DNA of 10,218 bases from NCBI GenBank assembly GCA_900769465.1, contig CAAGGT010000138.1, positions 1-10,218 on the forward strand, read 5' to 3'. Positions 1 through 6,409 of this stretch are shown piece after piece (the stretch's first letter is position 1; every line of letters starts with the position of its first letter). Position numbers and translations under genes: made by a program. The notes below the pieces were generated by a model, which worked only from the letters and a program-made list of their open reading frames with translations, searched no databases and had not been told where the DNA came from. The stretch comes from Bacteroidaceae bacterium (GTDB lineage: Bacteria > Bacteroidota > Bacteroidia > Bacteroidales > Bacteroidaceae).

Positions 1-3
1 AAT

Positions 4-79
4 GCTTCCCTAGCTCAGTTGGTAGAGCACGACACTCTTAATGTTGGGGTCCAGGGTTCGAGCCCCTGGGGGAGCACCA
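4..79 (+). tRNA. tRNA-Lys (anticodon CTT)
   Basis: A full 76-nt cloverleaf can be folded by hand. The acceptor stem pairs GCTTCCC with GGGGAGC and is followed by discriminator A and an encoded CCA. The D arm is GCTC/GAGC around AGTTGGTA. The anticodon stem is CGACA/TGTTG with loop CTCTTAA, giving anticodon CTT (lysine, AAG codons). The T arm is CAGGG-TTCGAGC-CCCTG. The gene is intact and its 3' end faces the integrase gene, the usual arrangement at attL of an element that integrates into a tRNA 3' end and rebuilds it. The bases left of it would then be chromosome and those right of it element. Confidence 0.96.
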
Positions 80-98
80 GGACAGTTTGATAGAGTCC
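50..98. other. Candidate attL core region at the tRNA-Lys 3' end
   Basis: Inference from position: a tyrosine recombinase gene starts about 430 bp downstream of a complete tRNA whose 3' half is the typical crossover target. Just past CCA comes GGAC-AGTTTGATAGA-GTCC (80-98), with short inverted ends, and the motif AGTTYGATAGAGT recurs at 156-168, with the related AGTTTGATAG at 166-175. The exact crossover cannot be fixed without the other end of the element or an empty site. Confidence 0.45.
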
Positions 99-175
99 AA
101 TTAAGTACAGCAAATCGGTCTTTGAGATATCTCAGAGGCCGATTTGGTTTTTTAGAGTTCGATAGAGTTTGATAG
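84..175 (+). repeat. Short direct repeats AGTTYGATAG flanking the terminator
   Basis: AGTTTGATAGAGT at 84-96, AGTTCGATAGAGT at 156-168 and AGTTTGATAG at 166-175 are three near-identical copies, two of them overlapping with a 10-bp period. They bracket the terminator hairpin. They may be integrase core-type sites or remnants of att duplications; the role is inferred. Confidence 0.5.
112..153 (+). terminator. Intrinsic terminator after tRNA-Lys
   Basis: Bases 112-127 pair with 130-145 as an uninterrupted 16-bp stem (two G-U pairs counted) with a 2-base apex that would open to a small loop in RNA. It is followed by GG and six T. It lies 33 bases past the tRNA and points the same way, so it should end the tRNA transcript and shield the integrase region from it. 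If the crossover is in the tRNA, this terminator is supplied by the element. Confidence 0.85.
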
Positions 176-189
176 GTAATTTGCCAAAA

Positions 190-506
190 GTGTTTGCTTT
201 TCTGTTTGTCAAAGTGTTTGTCATTGTTTCTGACCATTTCAGGAACAGCAAAAAACTGATAAAATTTTGTCAAATGAAAATCGCATAAGAAATTTGTTTG
301 CGTAACACGAAAAATAGCAAACAGTTTAACAAACACTTTCGGGTAAAATGACAAACAGTTAGCTATAAAACAACAAACAGTTGCTCAGAAAAAACGCAAC
401 ATTTACCATCGTTTTTTCTGGTGTTTTTAGGATGGAAATCGTAGTTGGGAAAACAACAAACAGTATTAACCTCAAAACAACAAACAGTTGTTAAAAAAGC
501 AAACAG
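190..506. repeat. Array of CAAACA(G/C) repeats, candidate integrase arm-type sites
   Basis: The hexamer CAAACA occurs eleven times in about 315 bp. Minus-strand copies are at 191-196, 203-208, 215-220 and 295-300. Plus-strand copies are at 318-323, 330-335, 352-357, 374-379, 457-462, 481-486 and 500-505. Most plus copies extend to ACAAACAGTT. Spacings are strikingly regular: 12 and 12 bp on the left, then 12, 22 and 22 bp, then 24 and 19 bp. Chance would give well under one copy with equal base use. The last copy abuts the integrase ATG. Arrays of short repeats beside a tyrosine recombinase gene at attL usually bind the integrase N-terminal arm domain or an excisionase, so binding here could also regulate int. 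That role is inferred. Confidence 0.75.
266..296 (+). promoter_or_regulatory. Possible Bacteroidetes-type promoter for the integrase
   Basis: TTTG (266-269) is followed after 19 bp by GAAATTTG (289-296), one mismatch from the Bacteroidetes -7 consensus TAnnTTTG. It would start RNA near 300 and give a leader of about 200 nt before the ATG at 509. It lies between the minus-oriented and plus-oriented CAAACA repeats, so a repeat-binding protein could control it. The match is short and the region AT-rich, hence low confidence. Confidence 0.35.
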
Positions 507-508
507 TT

Positions 509-1828
509 ATGGCAGTACAGTTCTACCTATTTCCGAGGGCTCTGAAGTCCGGCGAGAAACCCATTACGATGTCGGCACACATCGCCAGCACACGTATCCA
601 GACCACTATCGGAATTGCAATCAATCCTGATTACTGGCTCGACGCCAAGCAGAAAGTAAAGAAAGGAGCGGTCAATTCAAAAGGATTGAAATTCAACGAA
701 ATCAACGACAAACTGGAGGCAATTTCAAAAGCCTTCAGCACATTTGAGACAGACAACAACGGAGCTCCTACGACCAAGCAAGTTCTTAAGAACCTCCTTC
801 ACGATGCCCTCTATGGCAAAACCGGCAAACCTAAAAAGGAACAGTATGAGTTCTATGAGACCTTTGACAAGCTGACAGCCATTGCCAAAGTCGAACGCCA
901 GTGGTCTGAAAGCACAGTCAAGAAATTCAATACATTCAGAAAACACCTTGTATCTTTTGCACCCAAGACACGTTTCTCCGACTGGACTGCAGACAAACTC
1001 AGCGAATTTGTGGCCTATGAAGGTGCAGAACTGGAGATGAAGGACGTCTCGATACAGAAAGACCTGAAGATGCTCAAATGGTTTTTCCGTCACGCAATGG
1101 AAATCGGTGCGAAAGTCCCCACTGACTTCATCAACTTCCGTCCTAAATTCAAGCTCATCGATAAGGAAGTCGTATTCCTTACCTGGGATGAACTACTCCA
1201 TCTCTACAACTTCGATGTCCCGAAAGACGGAACGGAGGTCCACCTTAAGGACCTTTCCGGAAAGATATATAAGAAGATAGTCCAGAACCGTTCTTCCCTG
1301 ATCAAGACTCGCGACCTCTTCTGCTTCTGTGCATTCACCGGACTGCGCTACAGCGATATGGCCGCCCTCAAACGTACAGATATCACAGAAGACGGAATAA
1401 ATGTCATCACGGAAAAGACCGACTGTGCACTGAACATTCCTTTCAACGCCTACTCACGTTCCATTATAAGGAAATACGAGGACGAGATATATCCGGGTAA
1501 TCTTGCACTTCCTGTCATATCCAATCAGAAAATGAACGAATACCTCAAAGATCTCTGCGAAATATGCGGATTCAACTCACCTGTGAAGTACAGTTATTAC
1601 AGAGACAATGTAAGATATGACGAAGTTCACCCTAAATGGGAGGTCCTCGGCACGCACGGAGGAAGAAGAACATTCATCTGTGCTGCCCTCGAACTGGGCA
1701 TCCCGACCACCGTTATCCGCAAGATCACCGGTCACGCCAACGAAGCTGCAATGCGACCATACATCGCCATCACCGACAAGACCAAAATAGACGCAATGAG
1801 CAAGTTCTCCAACAGAAAGACTCTATAA
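509..1828 (+). CDS. int: Tyrosine recombinase / integrase of the ICE
   Basis: A 439-residue site-specific recombinase that would catalyse integration at the tRNA-Lys gene and, with a helper, excision. The N-terminal part (about 1-100) looks like an arm-binding domain typical of Bacteroidales integrases, followed by a SAM-like core-binding domain (about 110-205) and the catalytic domain (about 220-439). The catalytic set is complete: Arg280 in TGLRYSD, probable Lys303, His383-x-x-Arg386 in THGGRR, His409 in TGHA, and nucleophile Tyr418 in RPYIA. Length is normal for the family. The ATG at 509 is chosen over an upstream in-frame TTG at 488 because the protein then begins MAVQFYLF; the TTG lies within the repeat array. 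Transcription runs away from the tRNA. The Bacteroidales assignment is from sequence resemblance, not a search. Confidence 0.93.
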   Translation: MAVQFYLFPRALKSGEKPITMSAHIASTRIQTTIGIAINPDYWLDAKQKVKKGAVNSKGLKFNEINDKLEAISKAFSTFETDNNGAPTTKQVLKNLLHDALYGKTGKPKKEQYEFYETFDKLTAIAKVERQWSESTVKKFNTFRKHLVSFAPKTRFSDWTADKLSEFVAYEGAELEMKDVSIQKDLKMLKWFFRHAMEIGAKVPTDFINFRPKFKLIDKEVVFLTWDELLHLYNFDVPKDGTEVHLKDLSGKIYKKIVQNRSSLIKTRDLFCFCAFTGLRYSDMAALKRTDITEDGINVITEKTDCALNIPFNAYSRSIIRKYEDEIYPGNLALPVISNQKMNEYLKDLCEICGFNSPVKYSYYRDNVRYDEVHPKWEVLGTHGGRRTFICAALELGIPTTVIRKITGHANEAAMRPYIAITDKTKIDAMSKFSNRKTL

Positions 1829-1860
1829 AACTCTAAAAAACTTCAAAATACCTGTAAAAA

Positions 1861-1891
1861 TTTGCAGTTAAAATAAATAACTCCACCTTTG
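1861..1891 (+). promoter_or_regulatory. Bacteroidetes-type promoter for the DUF3853-like gene
   Basis: TTTG at 1861-1864 is followed after 19 bp by CACCTTTG (1884-1891), matching the -33 TTTG / -7 TAnnTTTG consensus with one mismatch. The start of RNA would fall near 1896-1898, giving a leader of only about 25 nt before the ATG at 1923. The -7 element lies inside the left arm of the inverted repeat at 1876-1917. Confidence 0.55.
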
Positions 1892-1920
1892 CTTACAACA
1901 GTAAAGATGGAGTTATTTTA
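1876..1920 (+). terminator. Hairpin after int: terminator and/or operator of the next gene
   Basis: Bases 1876-1892 pair with 1901-1917 over 17 positions with one mismatch (C/A) and one G-U pair, around an 8-base loop (TTACAACA). A short TTTATT tract follows. It starts 48 bases past the int stop, so it can terminate the int transcript. The same bases overlap the -7 element and the leader of the next gene, whose ATG is only 5 bases past the right arm, so as DNA it could also be an operator. In an RNA read through from int, the GGAG at 1909-1912 would be trapped in the stem, which would limit translation from that longer transcript. Confidence 0.6.
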
Positions 1921-1922
1921 TT

Positions 1923-2222
1923 ATGGATAAGATTCATTCAGACACCCCTTTGATGATGCTCACAGTCTCGCAATTCCAGACTCTGGTAGCATCCTGCTTT
2001 GGCGAAAAACAGGAACCGAATATCCCGGCACAAGCCCCTGCAAAGCATTATGTTTATGGCTTGAAGGGCATTTGCGATTTATTCAACTGTTCTCATTCCA
2101 CAGCACAGCACCTTAAAGACAATGTGATTACAGAAGCCGTATCTCAAAATGGCAGAAAGATCATAGTGGATGCCGAACTTGCAGTACAACTCTTTCAAGA
2201 GAACAAACAAAAGAACGCTTAA
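1923..2222 (+). CDS. Small helix-turn-helix protein, DUF3853-like; candidate excisionase / directionality factor
   Basis: A 99-residue protein resembling the DUF3853 family seen in Bacteroidales mobile elements. Residues about 1-40 are a variable N-terminus. Residues about 43-85 read as a winged-helix excisionase or MerR-like fold: YGLKGICDLFNCSHSTAQHLK gives helix-turn-helix, and the following NGRKIIVD is a likely wing strand. The protein probably binds DNA. Its place directly after the integrase on the same strand, its size and its fold suggest a recombination directionality factor or a regulator of int, but neither is proven. It has its own promoter. Its stop codon overlaps that of the convergent traN: both stops lie in the palindrome TTAA at 2219-2222, so there is no intergenic space and no terminator between them. 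Confidence 0.82.
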   Translation: MDKIHSDTPLMMLTVSQFQTLVASCFGEKQEPNIPAQAPAKHYVYGLKGICDLFNCSHSTAQHLKDNVITEAVSQNGRKIIVDAELAVQLFQENKQKNA

Positions 2223-2971
2223 AGTCGCCGTGCCCTGTTTATGTCGTCGATTCCCAATGTCAAGACGAAGTTTCTTGCACCTCCGCTTTCGTATAGAAAG
2301 ATGCGGAAAACCTGTCCTTTTACAAGCGTGATCTTATCAAATCCAAATACGAAACGTCCTTCATCTCCAGCACCCACAGTTCCAATACCATGAGTACTGC
2401 GAGGTGTTACACCCTTCTCGTATATCAGACTTCTTTTGCTTTTCTTCCGGCTCTCTATTGAAAACCGGGGCTCTGCACACTCGTAACTTACCTGTGACCC
2501 ATTCTTCAGCGACAATGTTACATATATCATGTCATCTTTGATGAATATGTTGTCACATTGCACGGTAATATCATATCCGCTGCATCCAAGATGGTAAAGT
2601 TCCTTTCCGTATCCGGCAATCTCTCCAATATCTGAAACAACCACTTCTTTCACCCTGGTATCCAACAGAAGCGAAGAAGGATATTCTTCATACCTTACTA
2701 CAAAAGTATGCATCTGACCATTTGACTCCAGACACGATACGGAGGTGCAATAATCAAATGCCTCCTTCGCTTTGATTGCAACAATATCCTTACTGCCATC
2801 GATGATCTTTGCCACCATCGATCTATTTCCAAGATTTACATACTTAACTTCAGAAGCAAATCTTAAGTGAACAGTCTGTGTGAGCGACACTGATAGAGTA
2901 TCACACCCCTCTGCAGGCATACATCTGCATCCCAACAAACACAAAATCAAAATACTCATCAAGCCCTTCAT
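2219..2971 (-). CDS. traN: Conjugative transfer protein TraN (DUF4138-like), predicted lipoprotein
   Basis: A 250-residue envelope protein of the Bacteroidetes transfer apparatus, taken to act with TraM in the outer part of the T4SS channel (family knowledge). The N-terminus is a lipoprotein signal: MKGLMSILILCLLGC, with lipobox LLGC and Cys15 as the lipidation site. The body is beta-rich and matches the TraN pattern, with a region near the mature N-terminus (HLRFASEVKYVNLG) and a C-terminal domain ending in a FGFDKITL...RIFLYESGGARNF block. A longer reading frame extends to 3025, but the ATG at 2971 is preferred: AAGGAG lies 8 bases upstream, it follows the traM stop by 4 bases, and it exposes the signal peptide. 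It is somewhat short for the family as I recall it. It is the last gene of the leftward operon; the usual traO-traP-traQ do not follow. Confidence 0.88.
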   Translation of the reverse strand: MKGLMSILILCLLGCRCMPAEGCDTLSVSLTQTVHLRFASEVKYVNLGNRSMVAKIIDGSKDIVAIKAKEAFDYCTSVSCLESNGQMHTFVVRYEEYPSSLLLDTRVKEVVVSDIGEIAGYGKELYHLGCSGYDITVQCDNIFIKDDMIYVTLSLKNGSQVSYECAEPRFSIESRKKSKRSLIYEKGVTPRSTHGIGTVGAGDEGRFVFGFDKITLVKGQVFRIFLYESGGARNFVLTLGIDDINRARRL

Positions 2972-2975
2972 ATCC

Positions 2976-4118
2976 TTATCTCCTTTCTGATTTAACAAGA
3001 AAAAACTCATACCCCGAAGATACATTCACAGCCTTTTCTCCTGTAGAAGATCTGGCGATATTCACCCCGGTACGTATTATAGTATTGGCAATGTCTCCTA
3101 CCAGCCCTCCGAAAGTCGCCCCGGAAGCACTCAGGGCATCATTCTCCGCTTTCTTTGCATTCTTGTTGCCGGATGTCTCAGGGCAATATATCCCTTTTAT
3201 TCCATCCGTGTCGTAAGCACAAAGATTAAGCGGTATGATCTTACCGTTCAATTCAATGCTTTTTACAGTTAATTCCAACCGTTCTCCTATCTTGCATATT
3301 GCATTAAGATGAGCATTTGCCGGAATGCGTGTGCCCTCATCCTGATAATTTTCCAGCAGCCTCAGTGTAACCCTCTGACCATCCTTCAACTTCTCATCTC
3401 GGATGAACATACATCTGAACGGCCTCTTTGCTGCATCCGAATATGTCACCCCGTCATCAGAGAACTCATCGTCCAAAGAAAAAACCACACCGCCATCCTG
3501 TTCCCAGTTCAAATCGATCTTCTCATCCTCTGCATTGACTCCATCCGTAGTATCATATTCTGTCGCAGTAGACTCACTTTGTCCGGTAATGACATCACGC
3601 ACCATTTCAGCCCTCTTTCTGTCATACTCCAGTTTATCTTTCTCGCTCATTGTGGGGCTTGTATTATTTCTCCTTGCCCCATTTCCAGCCGTAGGATTAT
3701 TGACTGGAGCCGGACCGAACACCCTTTCTGCCGCCGACCTGCCATCACTGCCACTCGCAAACCTATCGCCACCGTAACCAGACCCGCCGTCAGCCCCGGA
3801 ACGCCCACCGCCAGCTCCGGAACGCCCACCGTCATGCCCGGCCTGACCGGGCATCTCCTCACCTCCATCCGATACAAGAGAAATATCCTCTTCTGCCAGC
3901 ATCTCGAAATACTCATCTGTAGAAACGCTTCGTCGGCTCTTCTCCTGATATGCCACTCGTTTGCTATCTGGAATTTCCTCCGCAATTCCCTCAGGAACAC
4001 TTACAGGAACATCCCGATGTCCTTTGTCTCCTCCATTAGAAGGAAACATAAACCATAAAAGTCCGATGAGTGCCACGCCCATCAACCCAAAAATCATCCA
4101 ATACATCTTCTTGCTCAT
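2976..4118 (-). CDS. traM: Conjugative transfer protein TraM, VirB10-like scaffold
   Basis: A 380-residue inner-membrane-anchored protein expected to span the periplasm and link inner and outer parts of the T4SS, like VirB10/TrbI. Residues 5-25 are one transmembrane helix after a short MSKK cytoplasmic end. Residues about 30-200 are a low-complexity linker rich in Gly, Asp and Ser. Residues about 230-380 are the conserved periplasmic domain, containing KRPFRCMFIRDEKL, IPANAHLNAICKIGERL and NGKIIPLNLCAYDTDGIKG. The linker holds tandem GGRSGA units (about 97-109) next to MPGQAGH, encoded by a perfect palindrome. The start has an AGAGGGG tract just upstream. It follows traK after only 6 bases, so the small traL usually found between traK and traM in CTnDOT-like elements is absent. 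Confidence 0.92.
   Translation of the reverse strand: MSKKMYWMIFGLMGVALIGLLWFMFPSNGGDKGHRDVPVSVPEGIAEEIPDSKRVAYQEKSRRSVSTDEYFEMLAEEDISLVSDGGEEMPGQAGHDGGRSGAGGGRSGADGGSGYGGDRFASGSDGRSAAERVFGPAPVNNPTAGNGARRNNTSPTMSEKDKLEYDRKRAEMVRDVITGQSESTATEYDTTDGVNAEDEKIDLNWEQDGGVVFSLDDEFSDDGVTYSDAAKRPFRCMFIRDEKLKDGQRVTLRLLENYQDEGTRIPANAHLNAICKIGERLELTVKSIELNGKIIPLNLCAYDTDGIKGIYCPETSGNKNAKKAENDALSASGATFGGLVGDIANTIIRTGVNIARSSTGEKAVNVSSGYEFFLVKSERR
2980..2985 (-). promoter_or_regulatory. Ribosome binding site of traN
   Basis: AAGGAG on the minus strand, 8 bases before the ATG at 2971 and inside the end of traM. It is the clearest Shine-Dalgarno sequence seen here, in a phylum that often lacks them. It decides the traN start against the longer frame to 3025, and suggests that traN translation is partly coupled to traM. 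Confidence 0.7.
3791..3854. repeat. 21-bp tandem repeats and a 21-bp palindrome inside traM
   Basis: Bases 3791-3811 and 3812-3832 are two 21-bp direct repeats differing at 2 positions, encoding seven-residue GGRSGA(G/D) units. Directly beside them, 3834-3854 is an inverted repeat with 8-bp arms (ATGCCCGG and CCGGGCAT) around CCTGA, encoding MPGQAGH. The block is visibly more G+C-rich than the rest of the operon. It keeps the traM frame, so it lengthens the flexible linker without breaking the gene. The palindrome resembles REP-type repeats known from other bacteria. Confidence 0.8.
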
Positions 4119-4124
4119 ACCCCT

Positions 4125-4754
4125 CTATCTTTTTCTGGTTTGAATCAGATTATTCTCAAGTACAACAAATTTCTCCACAATCAATCCGTGCGGATTGACA
4201 TCCGACCTCGATGCATTCAGCACCTGGCACGAACTCACGAAGGCATATTCGCTCATTGTGCTTTCCCTGATCACATACTGCCTGGCAAAAGTCTTCACCT
4301 GATACGGATACCCATTACCCTGAAACACCACAGAATCCACAATCATCTGCTGTGATATATTCGCAGATACAAGCCTTGAATAGTAACCTTTCTCCGCCAG
4401 GTCCTGCGAATAATCGTACGCCGACCTGTCTGCAAGATTAAACGCCCTGTCAAGATTTTCCTGAATGGTCTGTTTCTGTGGAGAAAGAGTAAACATCAGC
4501 TCGTGAAACCTCGTCACGTGATCCTTTACCTCAATCTCCTTGCTCATCACCGCATCAGTCTGCAAAGCCAGCAGAAGCGACTTCCCCTGATCCAGCACAT
4601 ATATCTTCTCCCTCTGTCTCTCTGCATAACTCAATGCGGAAATACCCACAACAAGAGAGAACACCAACGACAACACAACGCTCACCACAGCAAGCCTGCT
4701 CACACCCTTAAAGGATTTCTCTATATCCTTCGTCAACATTAGAATCTTACTCAT
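4125..4754 (-). CDS. traK: Conjugative transfer protein TraK, VirB8-like
   Basis: A 209-residue bitopic inner-membrane protein. Residues about 20-43 form one transmembrane segment after a short basic cytoplasmic end (MSKILMLTKDIEKSFKG); the rest (about 45-209) is a periplasmic alpha/beta domain. Size, topology and operon place match TraK of Bacteroidetes elements, regarded as the VirB8/TrbF counterpart that nucleates the inner-membrane complex. Recognisable stretches are VKDHVTRFHELMFTLSP and NPHGLIVEKFVVLENNL. It starts 7 bases after the traJ stop and ends 6 bases before traM. No clear Shine-Dalgarno sequence precedes the ATG. Nothing looks truncated. Confidence 0.92.
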   Translation of the reverse strand: MSKILMLTKDIEKSFKGVSRLAVVSVVLSLVFSLVVGISALSYAERQREKIYVLDQGKSLLLALQTDAVMSKEIEVKDHVTRFHELMFTLSPQKQTIQENLDRAFNLADRSAYDYSQDLAEKGYYSRLVSANISQQMIVDSVVFQGNGYPYQVKTFARQYVIRESTMSEYAFVSSCQVLNASRSDVNPHGLIVEKFVVLENNLIQTRKR

Positions 4755-4761
4755 ACAACTA

Positions 4762-5769
4762 TTATTTCTTTAACATAAATGCTTTGGCCGCAGTATTTAT
4801 TGCGGACCTCATCACACCGCCACCACCGGAACCTGATATTACCCACGAACTCATACTTGGCACAGCCAAAAGACAGATTATTGTCACCAGATCCAGAATA
4901 ATCAGATGAGTCGGTGCTGCAAACTTCCATACATCAGTAGAAGTCCAGAAGAACGCAATCATCATATCCCTCATCTTGAAATTCACAAAATCTATCATTG
5001 CTGCAATCGGAATCCAAAACGAAATCTGAATATACCTGGCAATCCAAGTTCTGATGTTGCCGGTAAAACCCGGCATCAGTGCAAGGGCAAAAGAAAATGG
5101 ACCTATCAATCCAAGGATGATCAGATACACACTGCTCACAGCCAGCAGAATATACTGTACGAACTTAACCACCAGGGATATCACCCACGACAACAGACTC
5201 GTGCTATGTGTTACAGGAACGCTGTATATCATAGTCGCACCCATCTTTATGCTTTCCCATAGCCGCTCCCAGAATCCCATTTCTTCCCCTTGAGAAATGG
5301 TGCTTTCAGCCTGTGATTCCAGAAACGAACTCGTTCCATAAGACATACCGGATGTCTCGGTCGTATCGCTCACTTCGTTCTGCATCATCTGCTCAAACTC
5401 TCCTTGCAGAGTATTGGTCTTCTTCTCTTCCTCAATGCTTCTCATCAGTTCTCCATACCTGTCATTCAATCCTTTCCTGTCACATTCGACAAAAGCTGTT
5501 ATACCTCTTGTCAATGCAGTAGTCAGATGGTCAAACGGCATCAGCACCACAGTATAGAAATTCCAAGTCAGAGCAAGAATGGCCAAAGCTTTAATGATCG
5601 CACGGATGTCCAGCTGTGCAAACGGATCGTTCATATACTTGTTATACCACCAGATAAGTGATACGCAAGCACAGATGCAGGCAATCCCTCGTGCAAGCAT
5701 ATACAAGCCTGACATATCTCCGGTAAATATTCCCCACTTGATACTGTCAAGCAGTTCAAGATAATTCAT
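4762..5769 (-). CDS. traJ: Conjugative transfer protein TraJ, VirB6-like polytopic membrane protein
   Basis: A protein of 335 residues (337 if the first of three tandem ATGs is used) with likely transmembrane segments near residues 22-42, 57-78, 194-212, 213-230, 247-262 and 289-310. A large polar loop (about 95-190) holds a short acidic stretch with SIEEEKK. This topology and the operon position match TraJ of Bacteroidetes elements, the counterpart of VirB6/TrbL in the inner-membrane channel. The C-terminus has a Gly run (SGSGGGG). The start is MMMNYLEL: the third ATG (5769) is chosen because GAGG at 5777-5780 is 7 bases from it and only 1 base from the first. It overlaps nothing and follows the traI stop closely. 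Confidence 0.92.
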   Translation of the reverse strand: MNYLELLDSIKWGIFTGDMSGLYMLARGIACICACVSLIWWYNKYMNDPFAQLDIRAIIKALAILALTWNFYTVVLMPFDHLTTALTRGITAFVECDRKGLNDRYGELMRSIEEEKKTNTLQGEFEQMMQNEVSDTTETSGMSYGTSSFLESQAESTISQGEEMGFWERLWESIKMGATMIYSVPVTHSTSLLSWVISLVVKFVQYILLAVSSVYLIILGLIGPFSFALALMPGFTGNIRTWIARYIQISFWIPIAAMIDFVNFKMRDMMIAFFWTSTDVWKFAAPTHLIILDLVTIICLLAVPSMSSWVISGSGGGGVMRSAINTAAKAFMLKK

Positions 5770-5779
5770 CATCATACCT

Positions 5780-6409
5780 CTACCACTTTATTGCAAACGC
5801 CTCATCGATGCTTTCGACAGTATCAGCGAACATACGTCCTCTGTCAATTGCACCATAACTATCCATGATATGATTATACATGGCCACATTTGTCCTGCAC
5901 ATCTGTCTGTCGCACTCCTGCAGCCCTTTACGTCGTTGATCCTCACTCATCTCATTTCGGGAGTCAAGATACTCTCTTGCCCTTTTCACCTCTCTCGAAG
6001 CAATCAGCAGGAACTGAAATCCCTGATTCACAAGATTCCTCACCTGATAGTAATTGAGATCATCACGTTCAAGATTGTTTATTCTCTCCACATAATGAGA
6101 GAACATCCTTAAGGTCATCTCGTATGTCTGTGCAATCCTTATCACTTCCTGCACACGATATAAGTCTGACCTTACCTCTCTGTACCTTTCGTTCATTTCC
6201 CGAAGGAACTCCAGTTGCTCCTCCATTACCCCGAGATTCTGAAGGAATTGCGATGTGTTCAAAGCAATATTGTCTCCATCCTGTAGAAACGACAGAATCG
6301 CTTGAGTAAGGTTTCCGAAATCAAATGTCGCCAATTGTGCCTGTGCCTTGTGGCTGCCTCCAAAGAGCAAGCTGACAGCCACCATCACCCCTATAAACCA
6401 CCGTCTCAT
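5780..6409 (-). CDS. traI: Conjugative transfer protein TraI (DUF4141-like), periplasmic
   Basis: A 209-residue secreted protein. Residues 1-24 are a signal peptide with hydrophobic core GVMVAVSLLF and likely cleavage after AQA (Gln25 first). The mature part is helical and rich in charged residues (FLREMNERYREVRSDLYRVQ, then MFSHYVERINNLERDDLNYY), with a conserved-looking RRKGLQECDRQMCRTN segment containing two Cys. It matches the DUF4141/TraI family of Bacteroidetes elements, usually compared with VirB5/TrbJ. It is not related to the F-plasmid relaxase also called TraI. Its ATG overlaps the traG stop by 4 bases (ATGA), indicating translational coupling. Complete. Confidence 0.9.
   Translation of the reverse strand: MRRWFIGVMVAVSLLFGGSHKAQAQLATFDFGNLTQAILSFLQDGDNIALNTSQFLQNLGVMEEQLEFLREMNERYREVRSDLYRVQEVIRIAQTYEMTLRMFSHYVERINNLERDDLNYYQVRNLVNQGFQFLLIASREVKRAREYLDSRNEMSEDQRRKGLQECDRQMCRTNVAMYNHIMDSYGAIDRGRMFADTVESIDEAFAIKW

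Noticed and set aside
10..354. Minus-strand 114-codon open frame across the tRNA and repeat region
   Set aside because: It runs antisense through the tRNA, terminator and repeats; its residues reflect these features and no protein family is apparent.
190..506. CRISPR array
   Set aside because: The repeats are about 7-10 bp, occur in both orientations, lack uniform spacers and have no cas genes nearby.
445..630. Small plus-strand open frame overlapping the int start
   Set aside because: It is built largely from the CAAACAGTT repeats (KQQTV units) and a shifted reading of int; no support as a gene.
3834..3854. Transcription terminator inside traM
   Set aside because: The palindrome has no T-run on either side and lies in the middle of an intact coding frame.
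3309..4058. Plus-strand 249-codon open frame opposite traM
   Set aside because: It is antisense to a well recognised traM; the protein is Cys/Ile/Pro/Ser-rich with no recognisable domain, and the low stop density follows from traM codon use.
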